Part shown: piece by piece, positions 25,348-35,245 of the stretch | Layout of the letters: each line of letters opens with the position of its first letter | How positions within the stretch are numbered: position 1 is the stretch's first letter | Assembly (NCBI GenBank): GCA_945869475.1 | Contig: CAMBOV010000007.1 | Location: 62,001 to 126,000, forward strand | Direction: 5' to 3' | Length of the DNA stretch: 64,000 bases | Source: Singulisphaera sp. GP187 | GTDB taxonomy: Bacteria; Planctomycetota; Phycisphaerae; Phycisphaerales; SM1A02 | Program-made: the position numbers and the translations under genes | Notes under the pieces: model-generated | What the model saw: the letters and a program-made list of their open reading frames with translations, nothing else | Database searches by the model: none | What the model was told of the DNA's origin: nothing

Positions 25348-25728
25348 GTGTCGAGCATCAGTTCCTATCTTCCAGTCATCCTGATCTTGGCGATGGCCAT
25401 TGGCTTTGCGGTGGTCAACGTCGTCGCAAGTTCACTGCTCGGCCCAAAGGTTGAGAACGCAGTCAAGGGGCTTTCATACGAATCTGGGATGGATCCCATC
25501 GGCTCGACGAAGAAGCGATTCAACGTGCGCTTCTATGTGATGGCGATGACTTTTCTCGTCTTCGACGTTGAAATCGTTTTCCTCTATCCGTGGGCTGTGA
25601 CTTTTGCGCAACTCGAACCACGCAGCGCCGAGGCGATGCTCTTCTTCGCGCGCATCGCGTTCTTCGTCGGCACCAGCGTGATCGCGTACATCTACGCCTG
25701 GCGCAAAGGCGTCTTTCGCTGGGATTGA
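25348..25728 (+). CDS. nuoA: NADH-quinone oxidoreductase subunit A
   Basis: A 126-aa protein with three membrane helices, the proper size for NuoA. The diagnostic middle reads LSYESGMDPIGSTKKRFNVR then FYVMAMTFLVFDVEIVFLYP, the conserved loop and helix 2 of complex I subunit A. The start is GTG 25348 without a ribosome site. Unusually, nuoB and the rest of the nuo operon are not next to it: the neighbours are an SMR pair and an unknown membrane protein. It is either a detached complex I gene or an extra copy. Confidence 0.93.
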   Translation: MSSISSYLPVILILAMAIGFAVVNVVASSLLGPKVENAVKGLSYESGMDPIGSTKKRFNVRFYVMAMTFLVFDVEIVFLYPWAVTFAQLEPRSAEAMLFFARIAFFVGTSVIAYIYAWRKGVFRWD

Positions 25729-25802
25729 TGGTGTGAGTGGGGCGAGCGGCGTGCGCACATCGGACGAGCGCGAGGATCCAGGTTGCGACAACATTCCGCC
25801 CA

Positions 25803-26768
25803 ATGAGTGAAGTCATTCGACCAAGCGCGGCAAAGAGTAAGCGAACACGCTTGCGATCAGCGGGTGCGTCCACCATTCTCACATGGCTCGCGATTGGCTT
25901 CGTTGTTCAACATGCAGTTGGAATGTTGACGTCGCTCCTGTGTCTTGAGAACGAGACACACATTCTTGCATACAGCAGGTCGTTCGAGTGGTGGCCAGGG
26001 GGTAAATATAAATTTTGGGATGACCTTGATTGGCTTTTTGAATTGCCTCCCACCGACTATGGAATATATTATCCCGGGTTTCAACCTCCAATTGCGATTG
26101 AAAGCGCATGTGGGACGGTCGGCGTGTGGAGATGCCCTCAAGTGCGAAATCTTTGGGATCAGTGGGCATTCGTATCGCCGGTGACAGCAGTGAACCCAGC
26201 CGATGGTCCCAACGGTGACGGATGGGCTTCGCTTGCGATCTATGAGCAGTGGCGGCGATCGCCACCTGACGGTGCGGAATCACATCCCGATTCGGCCTAT
26301 TACGCAGTGCATGCGTATCTGCGAGAAGGGAACATCATCACACTCGATCCTCCTTCGTGGGTCGCGCAGCCGACGTGTTCAACAGTTGCCGCCACCGGCG
26401 ACGCACCCACGATTATGCAATTCAGTGCCGCATGGGGTCTGCCGTTTCGATCGGTGGTTCATCACGCAACGCTTCGATGGGTCTACGAGTTCACATTGCC
26501 AGAGCAGCATGCCATGGAGCGCTACCTCGATGCATGGGAACTTCTTGAGTATGACGGAATCCCACGAGGTGATCAACGATTGTTGTTTAACGCAGGTGTT
26601 GGGTGGAGACCAATCTGGAATGGCGGTCTTCTCAATGCGATCGTCTACGGCGGCGCCTTGTTCTTGATGTGGAAAATATTCGAGATGGTTCGTTTACCGA
26701 ATCCCGCGAAGTGGAAACCGACCCACACAGGCTCAAAGGCAGTTCAAAGCCCGACTTCAATCCAGTGA
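25803..26768 (+). CDS. Hypothetical membrane protein of atypical composition
   Basis: A 321-aa product from ATG 25803. One membrane helix lies near residues 23-46 (STILTWLAIGFVVQHAVGML) and another near 280-297 (LNAIVYGGALFLMWKIFEMV), with an extracytoplasmic domain rich in Trp, Pro and Tyr between them. No family is recognised. Composition is unlike its neighbours: about 26000-26150 uses codons such as AAA TAT AAA TTT and AT-rich runs, whereas the window prefers GC-ending codons. That suggests acquisition or relaxed selection. Earlier in-frame starts from 25737 exist. There is no evident ribosome site or -10 element at 25803, so the start is uncertain. Confidence 0.6.
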   Translation: MSEVIRPSAAKSKRTRLRSAGASTILTWLAIGFVVQHAVGMLTSLLCLENETHILAYSRSFEWWPGGKYKFWDDLDWLFELPPTDYGIYYPGFQPPIAIESACGTVGVWRCPQVRNLWDQWAFVSPVTAVNPADGPNGDGWASLAIYEQWRRSPPDGAESHPDSAYYAVHAYLREGNIITLDPPSWVAQPTCSTVAATGDAPTIMQFSAAWGLPFRSVVHHATLRWVYEFTLPEQHAMERYLDAWELLEYDGIPRGDQRLLFNAGVGWRPIWNGGLLNAIVYGGALFLMWKIFEMVRLPNPAKWKPTHTGSKAVQSPTSIQ

Positions 26769-26794
26769 TTCATGATTCAGGCGCTTCAGGAATC

Positions 26795-26862
26795 CGTGTG
26801 GGTTGAAATCTGGGGAATTGGCCAGGATTCACCCACACGAAAGTCCGAAGCGTCGGTTTTTT
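26795..26862 (+). terminator. Possible terminator: large imperfect hairpin plus small hairpin and T6
   Basis: Between two convergent stops an imperfect inverted repeat pairs CGTGTGGGT (26795-26803) with ACCCACACG (26831-26839) and continues inward with single-base bulges. It is followed by a 4-bp CCGA/TCGG hairpin (26845-26856) and six T (26857-26862). The T-run suits the plus-strand gene. The 4-bp stem alone is weak. Confidence 0.4.
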
Positions 26863-26870
26863 ACTCATCG

Positions 26871-29426
26871 TCACCTTTCCTTCGAAACTCGAAAGGCATC
26901 CGGCGCTCCAGCGGGCGCGATGAGCAGCAACTTTCCAACGCGCGCAGGCGTCACCGCAACTCCGTCTGAGACTCGCGAAATCGTGGGGAGTGGCGCCGCC
27001 TCTGGCCACGCAACGCGAAGTGGCTCAACGCCGCGCGTGCGAATTGTCGCGAGCAGCAGCGCGCCATCCGACCACATCATGTCGATCTCAACTCCACCGC
27101 GCGCGCGAATGCCGCGAACCGATCCGCGTGACCACTCCTTTGGAAGCGCTGGCAGCAATTCGATCACGTGGCCGCGCTCGTTGCCCGCGTCTGCGTCTGC
27201 GCCTGCGCCTTCACCAACTTCTCGGTGCGATTGCACGAGCATCTCTGCAACACCTGCCGCCGCGCCAAAGTTTCCATCAATCTGAAACGGCGGATGGTCG
27301 TCAAACAGATTCGGCAGCGTGCACTTGCTCAGGAGCATCTGCATGTGGTGCCACGCGTGCGCGCCATCCTTCAATCGCGCGAACATGCTGATGAGCCACG
27401 CGCGGCTCCATCCTGTATGCCCGCCGCCGTGTGCAAGCCGAAACTCGAGCGACTTTCGCGCGGCATCCATCAATGCGGGAGTCTCTTCAGCCGTGATTTG
27501 CCTTCCAGGATGCACGCCAAAGAGATGGCTCATGTGTCGATGCCCAGGCTCAGCTTCTTGCCACGCATCGGCCCACTCCATGATGCGACCATCCGCGCCG
27601 ATTGGTGGCGGCTTGAGTTTCGTGAGCGCATCGGCCACTCGCACAACAACGGGGTCGTTCATCGCGTCAGGTCCCATCGCGCGCGCCTCTTCGATGAGAT
27701 TCGCAAAGAGATCGTGGATGATCATCTGATCCATCGTGTTGCCCATGCCCGTGTCGGCGGTCGATCCATCCGGAAGTCGAAATGAATTTTCTGGCGACGA
27801 ACTCGGACCACTCACCAACTTTCCACTCGCAGGGTCGACCGTGAGATAGTCAAGATAAAACTCAGCAGCACCACGCACGAGAGGAAACGCGCGCGTGCGC
27901 AAGAACGCGTCGTCGCGACTGAAGTCCCAGTGATCGTGCACTGTCTGCGTCATCCATCCACCACCGTGCGGCCAAAGTCCCCACACCGTGTGCGGCCCCG
28001 CGGGCAACGCAGCGCACCACGCATCGGTCACGTGATGTGCCATCCATCCCTTTGCTCCATACATCGTGCGCGCGACCTCTTTGCCGCGAAAGGCGAGTCG
28101 ATCAAGAAAATCAATCAGTGGATCGACTGTCGGCGCGATATTGAGCACCTCGGCTGGCCAATAGTTCATCTGCAAATTGATGTTGATGTGATAGTCAGCG
28201 TTCCACGGCGCTTCGAGATCTTTGCACCAGATTCCCTGCAGATTTGCGGGTAATCCTCCGTGCGTGCTCGATGAGATGAGCAGCGCGCGCGCGTACTGCG
28301 TGTAGAGGGTGACGAGTCCGGGATCGCTTTCATTCGCATTCGCGCGCGCCCGTTGCACGCGCTCATCGGTGGGCAACTGCTCGGCCTCGACGTTGGGCGG
28401 TCCAAGTTCAATGTCGAAGCGATCGAAGAGTTCGCGCCACGCGACTTCGTGATCGCGGCGAATCTGACGTCGGTCGGTTGGAAGTGACGCGACAGTCGCT
28501 GCGAGAAGCGCATCGACGCTCGGTCGCGCGACGGGCGTGCCACTGCGAAGTGCTGCGAGTGCTGCGGCGCGCTGCTCTCCCACAAATGGAAAGTCTGTCG
28601 CCGCGACGACAATGACGTTGACCGCGTTGGCCGCACGCACAACGATGCCGTTGCCGTCGACCGCGAGCGATCCTCCTTCGAGTTCGACCCAAACATCACT
28701 GCCAAATTTCACGCCGATCGCCTCGTCGCGATCGGTCGCTCCCCTCATGTGGATCACACCCCGCTCGCCCTGCAACTCACTCGTTATCGACAGCGCGCAA
28801 CCTTCACTCGACGGGGGGCGATCAAGTGTGATCTTGAGAAAGATTCCCTCGCGCTCGTCGCTCTCATGTCGAATGATGAGCGCATTGGCGGCGTGCGATG
28901 CGAAGACGGTGCGCACGAACTGTGCTTCTCGGTCGCGCCACGCGGTGACGGTCACACCTGTCGAAAGGTCGAGTCCGCGGCGGTAGTCGACTGCGTCGAT
29001 TGAAAGCGGCGACTCGAGTCGAAGTTCGCCGAGTGTTTGATAGGAGTCGCCCGTCGTCTCGCGCATCATCGTTTGTCCCGCGAGCGTTTGCCCTTGATGC
29101 ACGTGGCCATCGAAGAGTAACTCGCGTATGCGCGCGAGATCGCCCGCAGACTGGGGAATCGTCGCGCGATTGCCGTTGCCCTCCCACAGCGAATCTTCGT
29201 TGAGTTGAATTCGTTCGTCGCGAATGCCGCCGAAGATCATCGCGCCGAGCCGACCGTTGCCAACTGGAAGCGCTTGCGTCCACGCCTCTGCTGGCTTGCT
29301 GTACCAGAGCACCGCGCCTGGAGGAGCAACATCATCTGACGCGGTGACCGTGACACGCGGTAGTGCCGCCGCAGGCGCAGCCGTCTGCTGCGCCACGACC
29401 AACGCGATGAGTGCGAGTGCACTCAT
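26871..29426 (-). CDS. Glycoside hydrolase family 95 (alpha-L-fucosidase-like), secreted
   Basis: An 851-aa protein with a signal peptide (MSALALIALVVAQQTAAPAA). The N-terminal sandwich opens with LWYSKPAEAWTQALPVGNGR and GAMIFGGIRDERIQLNEDSLW, the standard GH95 opening. The catalytic (alpha/alpha)6 barrel shows NINLQMNYWPAEV (paired catalytic Asn), a later GHRHMSHLFGVHPG and QIDGNFGAAAGVAEML, whose Asp is the family's base. GH95 enzymes invert alpha-1,2-L-fucosyl (and some galactosyl) linkages. It ends the M28-GH95 pair, starting 3 nt after the M28 stop. It probably acts in the periplasm or outside on fucosylated glycans. Confidence 0.93.
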   Translation of the reverse strand: MSALALIALVVAQQTAAPAAALPRVTVTASDDVAPPGAVLWYSKPAEAWTQALPVGNGRLGAMIFGGIRDERIQLNEDSLWEGNGNRATIPQSAGDLARIRELLFDGHVHQGQTLAGQTMMRETTGDSYQTLGELRLESPLSIDAVDYRRGLDLSTGVTVTAWRDREAQFVRTVFASHAANALIIRHESDEREGIFLKITLDRPPSSEGCALSITSELQGERGVIHMRGATDRDEAIGVKFGSDVWVELEGGSLAVDGNGIVVRAANAVNVIVVAATDFPFVGEQRAAALAALRSGTPVARPSVDALLAATVASLPTDRRQIRRDHEVAWRELFDRFDIELGPPNVEAEQLPTDERVQRARANANESDPGLVTLYTQYARALLISSSTHGGLPANLQGIWCKDLEAPWNADYHININLQMNYWPAEVLNIAPTVDPLIDFLDRLAFRGKEVARTMYGAKGWMAHHVTDAWCAALPAGPHTVWGLWPHGGGWMTQTVHDHWDFSRDDAFLRTRAFPLVRGAAEFYLDYLTVDPASGKLVSGPSSSPENSFRLPDGSTADTGMGNTMDQMIIHDLFANLIEEARAMGPDAMNDPVVVRVADALTKLKPPPIGADGRIMEWADAWQEAEPGHRHMSHLFGVHPGRQITAEETPALMDAARKSLEFRLAHGGGHTGWSRAWLISMFARLKDGAHAWHHMQMLLSKCTLPNLFDDHPPFQIDGNFGAAAGVAEMLVQSHREVGEGAGADADAGNERGHVIELLPALPKEWSRGSVRGIRARGGVEIDMMWSDGALLLATIRTRGVEPLRVAWPEAAPLPTISRVSDGVAVTPARVGKLLLIAPAGAPDAFRVSKER

Positions 29427-29429
29427 GCG

Positions 29430-31568
29430 TTACTCGGTCTTCGCAGCGCGCAACGTGACGTCAACGACGATCTCGTCTGTGCCGCGTTTGAGTTTCACCT
29501 TCACAACATCGCCGGGCTTCTGTTCGCGCAATCGTGCCATCAGATCTGCAGGACCCGTCAGCGCGCTCTCACCCCACCCGATCAAGAGGTCGCCCGTCAG
29601 AATGCCTGCATCCGACGCGCTCGTCTCAGCGCTGACTCCTTCAACTTTGACTCCCTCGACGTCGCTCTCTCCATAGCCTGGCATCACACCGAAGCGCACC
29701 TTCGCGCCAGTCGCCCGCCCGGGAGTCGCAGCATTCTCAGTCGATGCGAATTCAAGTTTCGCCGGTCGCGTGGCCAACATCTTGAGCAGCGCGTCGGTCA
29801 GCGCAACGACACGTGCCGCTCCTTGCGGGTTGACGGTGTAGCCGTGGTCGCTCGGTTTGTGATAGTCGTCATGCGTTCCTGTGAAGAGAAAAAGCACTGG
29901 AATTCCTGCGCGATAGAAGCTCGCGTGATCACTCGGACCCCGCCCCGATGGATCCGCACGAATCGTCATGTCGGTCGCGTCAAAGACTGGGCGCAAGTCG
30001 TTCATGAAATCTTTCGCCGTGCCCGTGCCGCCGACCGAGAGCTCATCATTGCGCATGCGACCCACCATGTCGAGGTTGATCATCGCTTGCACTTGTTCAT
30101 TCTTGAGCGTTGGATTCTTCGTCCAGAAATCGCTGCCGTCGAGACCAACTTCTTCAGCGCTGAATCCCATGAAGAGCACCGAGCGCATCTCGGCGGGCGC
30201 GTCATCGGATCGGTAGTAGGTCGAGAGTTGCTTCACCAAGCACAACATCGCAGCGGTGCCCGACGCGTTGTCGTCGGCACCAGGATGCAACTTTCCACGA
30301 TTGGATGGATCGGCGCCGTAGAAACCGAATCCGACGTGGTCGTAGTGCGCGCCGATGATCACCCATTGGTCGGCCAGCGATCCCCTGCCTCGAAGCACTC
30401 CGCCCAAGTTGTGAGTTTGAATGACACCCTCGGTCAATTCTGTTTCGACGGTGAGCTTCACATCGTCGCGAAAAGCGAGCGGCTTCAACTCGCCCTTGTC
30501 GCAGAGCTTTCGAAGGTCCATCAGCGAGCGACCCTTCTCGTCGGCGGCGCGGATGAGTTCGTCTGCCGCTTGCGCAGACATTTGGATCACTGGCACGTCG
30601 AGCCGTCCACCGAATCGGCTTGTTTCGCTGTTCTCAAGGGTCGTGCGACCATCGCGTGCGCCAGGCGGATTCACCATGATGATCGCCGCTGGCTTGCGTG
30701 CGACAATGGCATTCATCTTGGGCGCAACTGCTGCCGATGGACTGAACCGTCGGTCTGCCCAGAGGCTGCGTCCTTCATCATCGAGTGGTTCGTAGCGCAT
30801 GAACATCACGATGCGTCCCGAAAAATCTTCGGCACTCTCGCGAAACGATGTGTAGCCATCTTTGCCGTCGGTAATCGCGTATCCCGCGAACGAAATCGGC
30901 GCAGAGACTTTTCCAGATGCGCTGTTTCCGAGCACTGAATATCCCGCGCCTCGCTCGAGTGTTGTTGGTGGCGCAGTTCCATTCGCCCATGCTGCGCTCG
31001 CACTCACTAATTTTGGACCCGCCCCCGCGAGTTCGAACTGCTGACGCCAACTCGTCCACTCAGGATGCGTCGACGGTGACGATGGTGGAGGCGTTGCACC
31101 TTCAATGGACGCAGCGACGATGACCGATCCATCGCTCTTCGCTGAGTTGGCTGGATCAGCGACCGGCGCAGGAAACGCAGGCTCAAGACCCGACTGTTTG
31201 AAATAGAACTCGATGTACTCGCCCGCGAGCACACTTCCGCGCGAGGCTGGCACGCGACCCTCGAAAAACGGATTCGAAAGAGTGAGGACATGCTGATACC
31301 ACTCGGTCGCGACGGGTCCGAGGTCCTCGAAGATGCCACGCAGATCAACGTCGGTGTGACCCTCGGTGTTCTCGGGGTTGTATGAATATGGATTGACACG
31401 ACCTTCAATGATCTTCGACCCAGGCTTCGCTTCTGCGGAGGCGACTGCTGGTGCTGGCGCGACTGCTGGCGCAGGGGCGGCATCTTGGGCGTACGAGAGT
31501 GCGGTGAGAACCAACGCTGCGGCGCAGAAGGCGGCCGATGTGCGAACTCGAGTGGCTGCGATTGTCAT
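29430..31568 (-). CDS. M28-family aminopeptidase with PA-like insert and PDZ domain, secreted
   Basis: A 712-aa product from ATG 31568, where a signal peptide begins (ATRVRTSAAFCAAALVLTAL); the longer frame upstream runs into gcvP and is rejected. An Ala/Pro linker follows, then an M28 zinc peptidase interrupted by a PA-like region (about residues 190-350). Metal ligands are visible: GAHYDHVGFG, HPGADDNASGT, SAEEVGLDGS, INLDMVGR and the final His in HDDYHKPSDHGYTV. The C-terminal 100 residues are a PDZ domain (GILTGDLLIGWGESALTG). The family removes N-terminal residues from peptides. TATAGT lies 6 nt before the start. Confidence 0.9.
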   Translation of the reverse strand: MTIAATRVRTSAAFCAAALVLTALSYAQDAAPAPAVAPAPAVASAEAKPGSKIIEGRVNPYSYNPENTEGHTDVDLRGIFEDLGPVATEWYQHVLTLSNPFFEGRVPASRGSVLAGEYIEFYFKQSGLEPAFPAPVADPANSAKSDGSVIVAASIEGATPPPSSPSTHPEWTSWRQQFELAGAGPKLVSASAAWANGTAPPTTLERGAGYSVLGNSASGKVSAPISFAGYAITDGKDGYTSFRESAEDFSGRIVMFMRYEPLDDEGRSLWADRRFSPSAAVAPKMNAIVARKPAAIIMVNPPGARDGRTTLENSETSRFGGRLDVPVIQMSAQAADELIRAADEKGRSLMDLRKLCDKGELKPLAFRDDVKLTVETELTEGVIQTHNLGGVLRGRGSLADQWVIIGAHYDHVGFGFYGADPSNRGKLHPGADDNASGTAAMLCLVKQLSTYYRSDDAPAEMRSVLFMGFSAEEVGLDGSDFWTKNPTLKNEQVQAMINLDMVGRMRNDELSVGGTGTAKDFMNDLRPVFDATDMTIRADPSGRGPSDHASFYRAGIPVLFLFTGTHDDYHKPSDHGYTVNPQGAARVVALTDALLKMLATRPAKLEFASTENAATPGRATGAKVRFGVMPGYGESDVEGVKVEGVSAETSASDAGILTGDLLIGWGESALTGPADLMARLREQKPGDVVKVKLKRGTDEIVVDVTLRAAKTE

Positions 31569-31574
31569 TCGACC

Positions 31575-31604
31575 ACTATAGGTTCTCGCCCTCGTTCCTA
31601 TACT
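31575..31604. promoter_or_regulatory. Divergent -10-like elements between M28 peptidase and gcvP
   Basis: Minus-strand TATAGT (31580-31575) is 6 nt before the M28 ATG. Plus-strand TATACT (31599-31604) is 10 nt before the gcvP ATG. Only 46 bp separate the genes, so the glycine riboswitch often found before gcv genes is absent. Confidence 0.5.
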
Positions 31605-31614
31605 CGGTGAACCC

Positions 31615-34551
31615 ATGCCCATGATCGAATCTTCACGTACCAATCCCGCTTCTTCAACTTCGCGCGGCCCGCTCGATCCATCCGATACGTTTGTGCGGCG
31701 GCACATCGGCATCGGCGAGAGCGACATCGCGTCCATGTTGAGTGAGATTGGATTCTCATCGCTCGACGCGCTTATCAACGAAACGATTCCGCCATCGATT
31801 CGATTGAAATCTGAACTCGTGATCGATGATCCAACAAACGTCGGCGCACTCGCTGAGCGTGGAGAGGCTGAGACTCTCGCCGCGGTGCGTTTGCTCGCAC
31901 AACGCAACACCGTCAATCGCTCGTACATCGGCATGGGCTATGTCGACACGATCGTTCCGGGTGTGAACCTGCGCAACATTCTCGAGAATCCAGCGTGGTA
32001 CACGGCCTACACGCCCTATCAAGCTGAAGTCGCGCAAGGACGACTCGAAGCGCTTCTGAATTTTCAGACGATGATCGCTGACCTCACTGGACTGCCCCTC
32101 GCGGGCGCGTCGCTTCTCGACGAAGGAACGGCTGCCGCCGAGGCGATGCACATGTGCCTCTCGATCGCCGGCGAACATCGAAAAAAGTTTTTCGTTGCAG
32201 AGGATTGCCATCCACAGACGATCGCAGTTGTTGAAACGCGCGCAAAATGGCTCGGCATCGAGATCGTCGTTGGAAACCCATTGAAGTTCGCGCCGACCGA
32301 TGCGTTCTGCGGAGTGCTCGTGCAATATCCAACAACCGACGGACGCATCGAGTGCTACAAGTCGCTCGCGACTGCCTCGCACACTGCGGGCGCACTTCTC
32401 GTCGCGGCGTGCGATCCACTTTCACTGGTTGTTCTCGCACCGCCAGCATCATGGGGCGCCGACATCGCCATCGGAAGTTCGCAGCGCTTCGGAGTACCGA
32501 TGGGATTCGGTGGACCGCATGCAGCATTTATCGCGACAAGTGACGCCTATGTGCGCAGGCTTCCTGGACGCATCATCGGCGTCTCGCGCGACGTGCATGG
32601 AAACCGCGCACTTCGCATGGCGATCCAGACGCGCGAACAACACATCAAGCGCGACCGAGCGACCTCAAACATCTGCACGGCGCAAGTTCTGCTCGCGGTG
32701 ATGGCAGGTATGTACGGGGTCTATCACGGACCCGAGGGACTCACCACGATCGCGAAGCGCGTGCATGCACTCACGCTCACACTCGCACGCGGCTTGCGCG
32801 CGCTCGGACACGACTGCGGAACGGGTGCATTCTTCGACACGCTGCGCGTGACGCTAGGCGATCGACTCTCATCGAGCGATGTGCTCGCCGCGGCCGCGAG
32901 TCGTTCGATCAACCTTCGTACCTACAGCGATGGCACGCTCGGCATCACACTCGATGAAGCGACAACGCTCGCGCAGGTCGAGACGCTCGTGCATGTCTTC
33001 TCTGCATTCAAGCGACCACTCACCGCATCTGTTGATGGATCGCTCTCGTGCATCCCTGCGGCTTTCGCACGTACGACTCCCTTCATGCAGCACGAGGTGT
33101 TCAATCGCTATCACAGTGAGCATGAGATGTTGCGCTATATCAATCGACTCGCATCGAAAGACCTCAGCCTCGTGCATTCGATGATCACACTGGGCTCGTG
33201 CACGATGAAGTTGAATGCGACGAGTGAGATGATCCCAGTGACCTGGCCAGAGTTCGGGCAGATCCATCCCTTTGCTCCGCGCGATCAGTGGCAGGGATAC
33301 GCCGAGATCTTTCGCACGCTCGAGAATTGGCTCTGTGAACTCACGGGTTTCACAGGCATGAGCTTGCAGCCGAATGCTGGATCGCAAGGCGAATACGCGG
33401 GATTGCTGGTGATTCGCGCGTATCACGAGCATCGAGGCGAGGCACATCGCGACGTCTGTTTGATTCCGACCTCGGCGCACGGAACGAATCCGGCCACCGC
33501 CGTTGTTGCGGGCATGAAGGTTGTTGCAGTTGCGTGCGACAGCGATGGCAACATCGATCTCGCTGACCTCGACGCGAAGGCAAAGTTGCACGCGACAACT
33601 CTGTGCGCGTGCATGATCACCTATCCATCGACACACGGCGTCTTCGAAGAGACGATTAAAGAGGCATGTGCGATCATCCATCGCAACGGCGGTCAGGTCT
33701 ATATGGATGGCGCCAACATGAACGCGCAGGTCGGGCTCACGAGCCCCGGCAACATCGGCGCGGATGTCTGCCATCTCAATCTTCACAAGACTTTCTGCAT
33801 TCCACACGGCGGTGGCGGTCCAGGCATGGGACCCATCGGCGTCGCATCGCACTTGAAAGATTTCTTGCCGGGCCATCCTGTGATGCGACCCGATTCGGCT
33901 GGTCGTCATGCAATTGGACCGATCTCCGCCGCGCCCTATGGCAGCGCGTCGATCCTGTTGATCTCGTGGATGTACATCTCGATGATGGGCGCCAAGGGAT
34001 TGCGCCACGCGACTGAGATTGCGATTCTCAACGCCAACTACATGGCCGCGCGCCTCAAGAATCATTACGACGTCCTCTACACCAACGCGCACGGGCGATG
34101 TGCGCATGAATTCATCTTGGATTTTCGCGGTTTCGAGAAGAGCGCCGGCATCAAGATCGACGATGTTGCAAAGCGCATGATGGACTATGGATTCCACGCG
34201 CCGACGATGAGTTGGCCGGTCGCTGGCACCTTGATGATCGAGCCCACCGAGTCAGAATCGAAGGCCGAACTCGATCGATTCTGCGATGCGCTCATCGCGA
34301 TTCGCGGCGAGATTCGCGCAATCGAAACGGGAGCGAGCGATCGCGCAGACAATCCACTCAAGCACGCGCCGCATACTGTTGCGGCCGTGAGCAGTGACAG
34401 TTGGGCGCACAGTTATTCGCGCGAGCAGGCGGCTTTTCCAGCACCGTGGCTCAAGGCGTACAAGTTCTGGCCTGCGGTCGGTCGCGTTGACAATCCATAC
34501 GGCGATCGAAACCTCGTCTGCACCTGCGACGGGATGAGCGCGTACTCCTGA
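31615..34551 (+). CDS. gcvP: Glycine dehydrogenase (decarboxylating), P-protein
   Basis: A 978-aa P-protein, the long one-chain form that combines both GcvPA and GcvPB halves. It decarboxylates glycine and passes the aminomethyl group to lipoyl H-protein. The N-terminal half begins [20 protein letters not shown] and contains [20 protein letters not shown]. In the second half the PLP-binding Lys is K725 in [19 protein letters not shown]. Length and domain order are normal. gcvT, gcvH and gcvL are not adjacent, so the system is dispersed. ATG 31621 is a possible alternative start. Confidence 0.96.
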   Translation: MPMIESSRTNPASSTSRGPLDPSDTFVRRHIGIGESDIASMLSEIGFSSLDALINETIPPSIRLKSELVIDDPTNVGALAERGEAETLAAVRLLAQRNTVNRSYIGMGYVDTIVPGVNLRNILENPAWYTAYTPYQAEVAQGRLEALLNFQTMIADLTGLPLAGASLLDEGTAAAEAMHMCLSIAGEHRKKFFVAEDCHPQTIAVVETRAKWLGIEIVVGNPLKFAPTDAFCGVLVQYPTTDGRIECYKSLATASHTAGALLVAACDPLSLVVLAPPASWGADIAIGSSQRFGVPMGFGGPHAAFIATSDAYVRRLPGRIIGVSRDVHGNRALRMAIQTREQHIKRDRATSNICTAQVLLAVMAGMYGVYHGPEGLTTIAKRVHALTLTLARGLRALGHDCGTGAFFDTLRVTLGDRLSSSDVLAAAASRSINLRTYSDGTLGITLDEATTLAQVETLVHVFSAFKRPLTASVDGSLSCIPAAFARTTPFMQHEVFNRYHSEHEMLRYINRLASKDLSLVHSMITLGSCTMKLNATSEMIPVTWPEFGQIHPFAPRDQWQGYAEIFRTLENWLCELTGFTGMSLQPNAGSQGEYAGLLVIRAYHEHRGEAHRDVCLIPTSAHGTNPATAVVAGMKVVAVACDSDGNIDLADLDAKAKLHATTLCACMITYPSTHGVFEETIKEACAIIHRNGGQVYMDGANMNAQVGLTSPGNIGADVCHLNLHKTFCIPHGGGGPGMGPIGVASHLKDFLPGHPVMRPDSAGRHAIGPISAAPYGSASILLISWMYISMMGAKGLRHATEIAILNANYMAARLKNHYDVLYTNAHGRCAHEFILDFRGFEKSAGIKIDDVAKRMMDYGFHAPTMSWPVAGTLMIEPTESESKAELDRFCDALIAIRGEIRAIETGASDRADNPLKHAPHTVAAVSSDSWAHSYSREQAAFPAPWLKAYKFWPAVGRVDNPYGDRNLVCTCDGMSAYS

Positions 34552-34582
34552 GTCGATCGCGCGTCGGACGCGCGCGCGTCTC

Positions 34583-35245
34583 CTACCCCTTGCGAAACAG
34601 CACGACGTTTTCGGCTGGAGTTTCGCACGTCCATCCGTGCTGCGCAGCGACGACGCGCATCGTGAACTCTCGGTAGAACGTCACGTGCGTCGGATCGCGC
34701 CGGTAGTACCACTGCTCGAATCGCGCGTCATCTGTTTGCAGCGTCGTCATCACGGCGAGGAGTCCACCCGGTCGCAGCAGTGAGCCGAGTCGCGCGAACT
34801 CAACGCGTGGTTGATGAAAGTGCTCGAAGACTTCGGTGCACGTGATGAAATCGTACGTGCCTTCGAGTGCGCGCTCGTCACGGTGAAAGAATGGATCCCA
34901 CAACTTCACCGTGTGACCCGCCTCTGTGAGCATCATCGCAAGGAGCGGCCCAGGACCGCACCCGTAGTCGAGTCCCTGCTGCGCTGGTGGCATGCGAGCG
35001 ATCAGCGGTGCCGCGAGTCGATCGAGAAAGGTGCGGTAGCGGCCGTCACTCGCATCGTTCTGGTGTGTCTCATACCGCGCGCGCTCACCAAGGGCTGCGA
35101 GAAAATGCGCCTCATCGAGCAGCGTCGCATGGCAGGTCGCGCACCGCCAATACGTTTTCTCGTCGATCACTGCGAAGAGCGAGAGCGCAGACGCGCCGCA
35201 GACGCGACAGGGCGAGAGCGTCTGCGACTCCCCTGACGGGCTCAC
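34583..35245 (-). CDS. SAM-dependent methyltransferase with N-terminal zinc-ribbon-like motif
   Basis: A 220-aa class I methyltransferase of the Methyltransf_23 kind. Residues 13-39 carry CRVCG and CATCH, a zinc-ribbon-like pair. The SAM-binding glycine motif is LDYGCGPGPLLAMML, followed by FITCTEVFEHFHQP and a C-terminal YYRRDPTHVTFY typical of this group. The acceptor is unknown. Its GTG start overlaps the stop of the PP2C gene (GTGA), making it the last gene of the 39328-34583 operon. It converges on gcvP with a GC hairpin (34559-34573) and no T-tract between. Confidence 0.85.
   Translation of the reverse strand: MSPSGESQTLSPCRVCGASALSLFAVIDEKTYWRCATCHATLLDEAHFLAALGERARYETHQNDASDGRYRTFLDRLAAPLIARMPPAQQGLDYGCGPGPLLAMMLTEAGHTVKLWDPFFHRDERALEGTYDFITCTEVFEHFHQPRVEFARLGSLLRPGGLLAVMTTLQTDDARFEQWYYRRDPTHVTFYREFTMRVVAAQHGWTCETPAENVVLFRKG

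Noticed and set aside
29823-30938. 371-codon plus-strand frame inside the M28 peptidase
   Set aside because: Antisense shadow; the minus-strand product carries a full M28 ligand set.
31569-31614. Possible glycine riboswitch before gcvP
   Set aside because: Only 46 bp separate the divergent genes and promoter elements fill it; a riboswitch does not fit.
31568-31934. Extended N-terminus of the M28 peptidase
   Set aside because: The extra 122 codons overlap gcvP and lie before a clear signal peptide; the -10 element sits just before ATG 31568.
32869-34197. 442-codon minus-strand frame inside gcvP
   Set aside because: Shadow of the P-protein gene, whose PLP site and length are complete.
34559-34573. 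GC hairpin (GCGCGT/ACGCGC) between gcvP and the methyltransferase
   Set aside because: Perfect 6-bp stem but no T-tract on either strand, so not called as a terminator.
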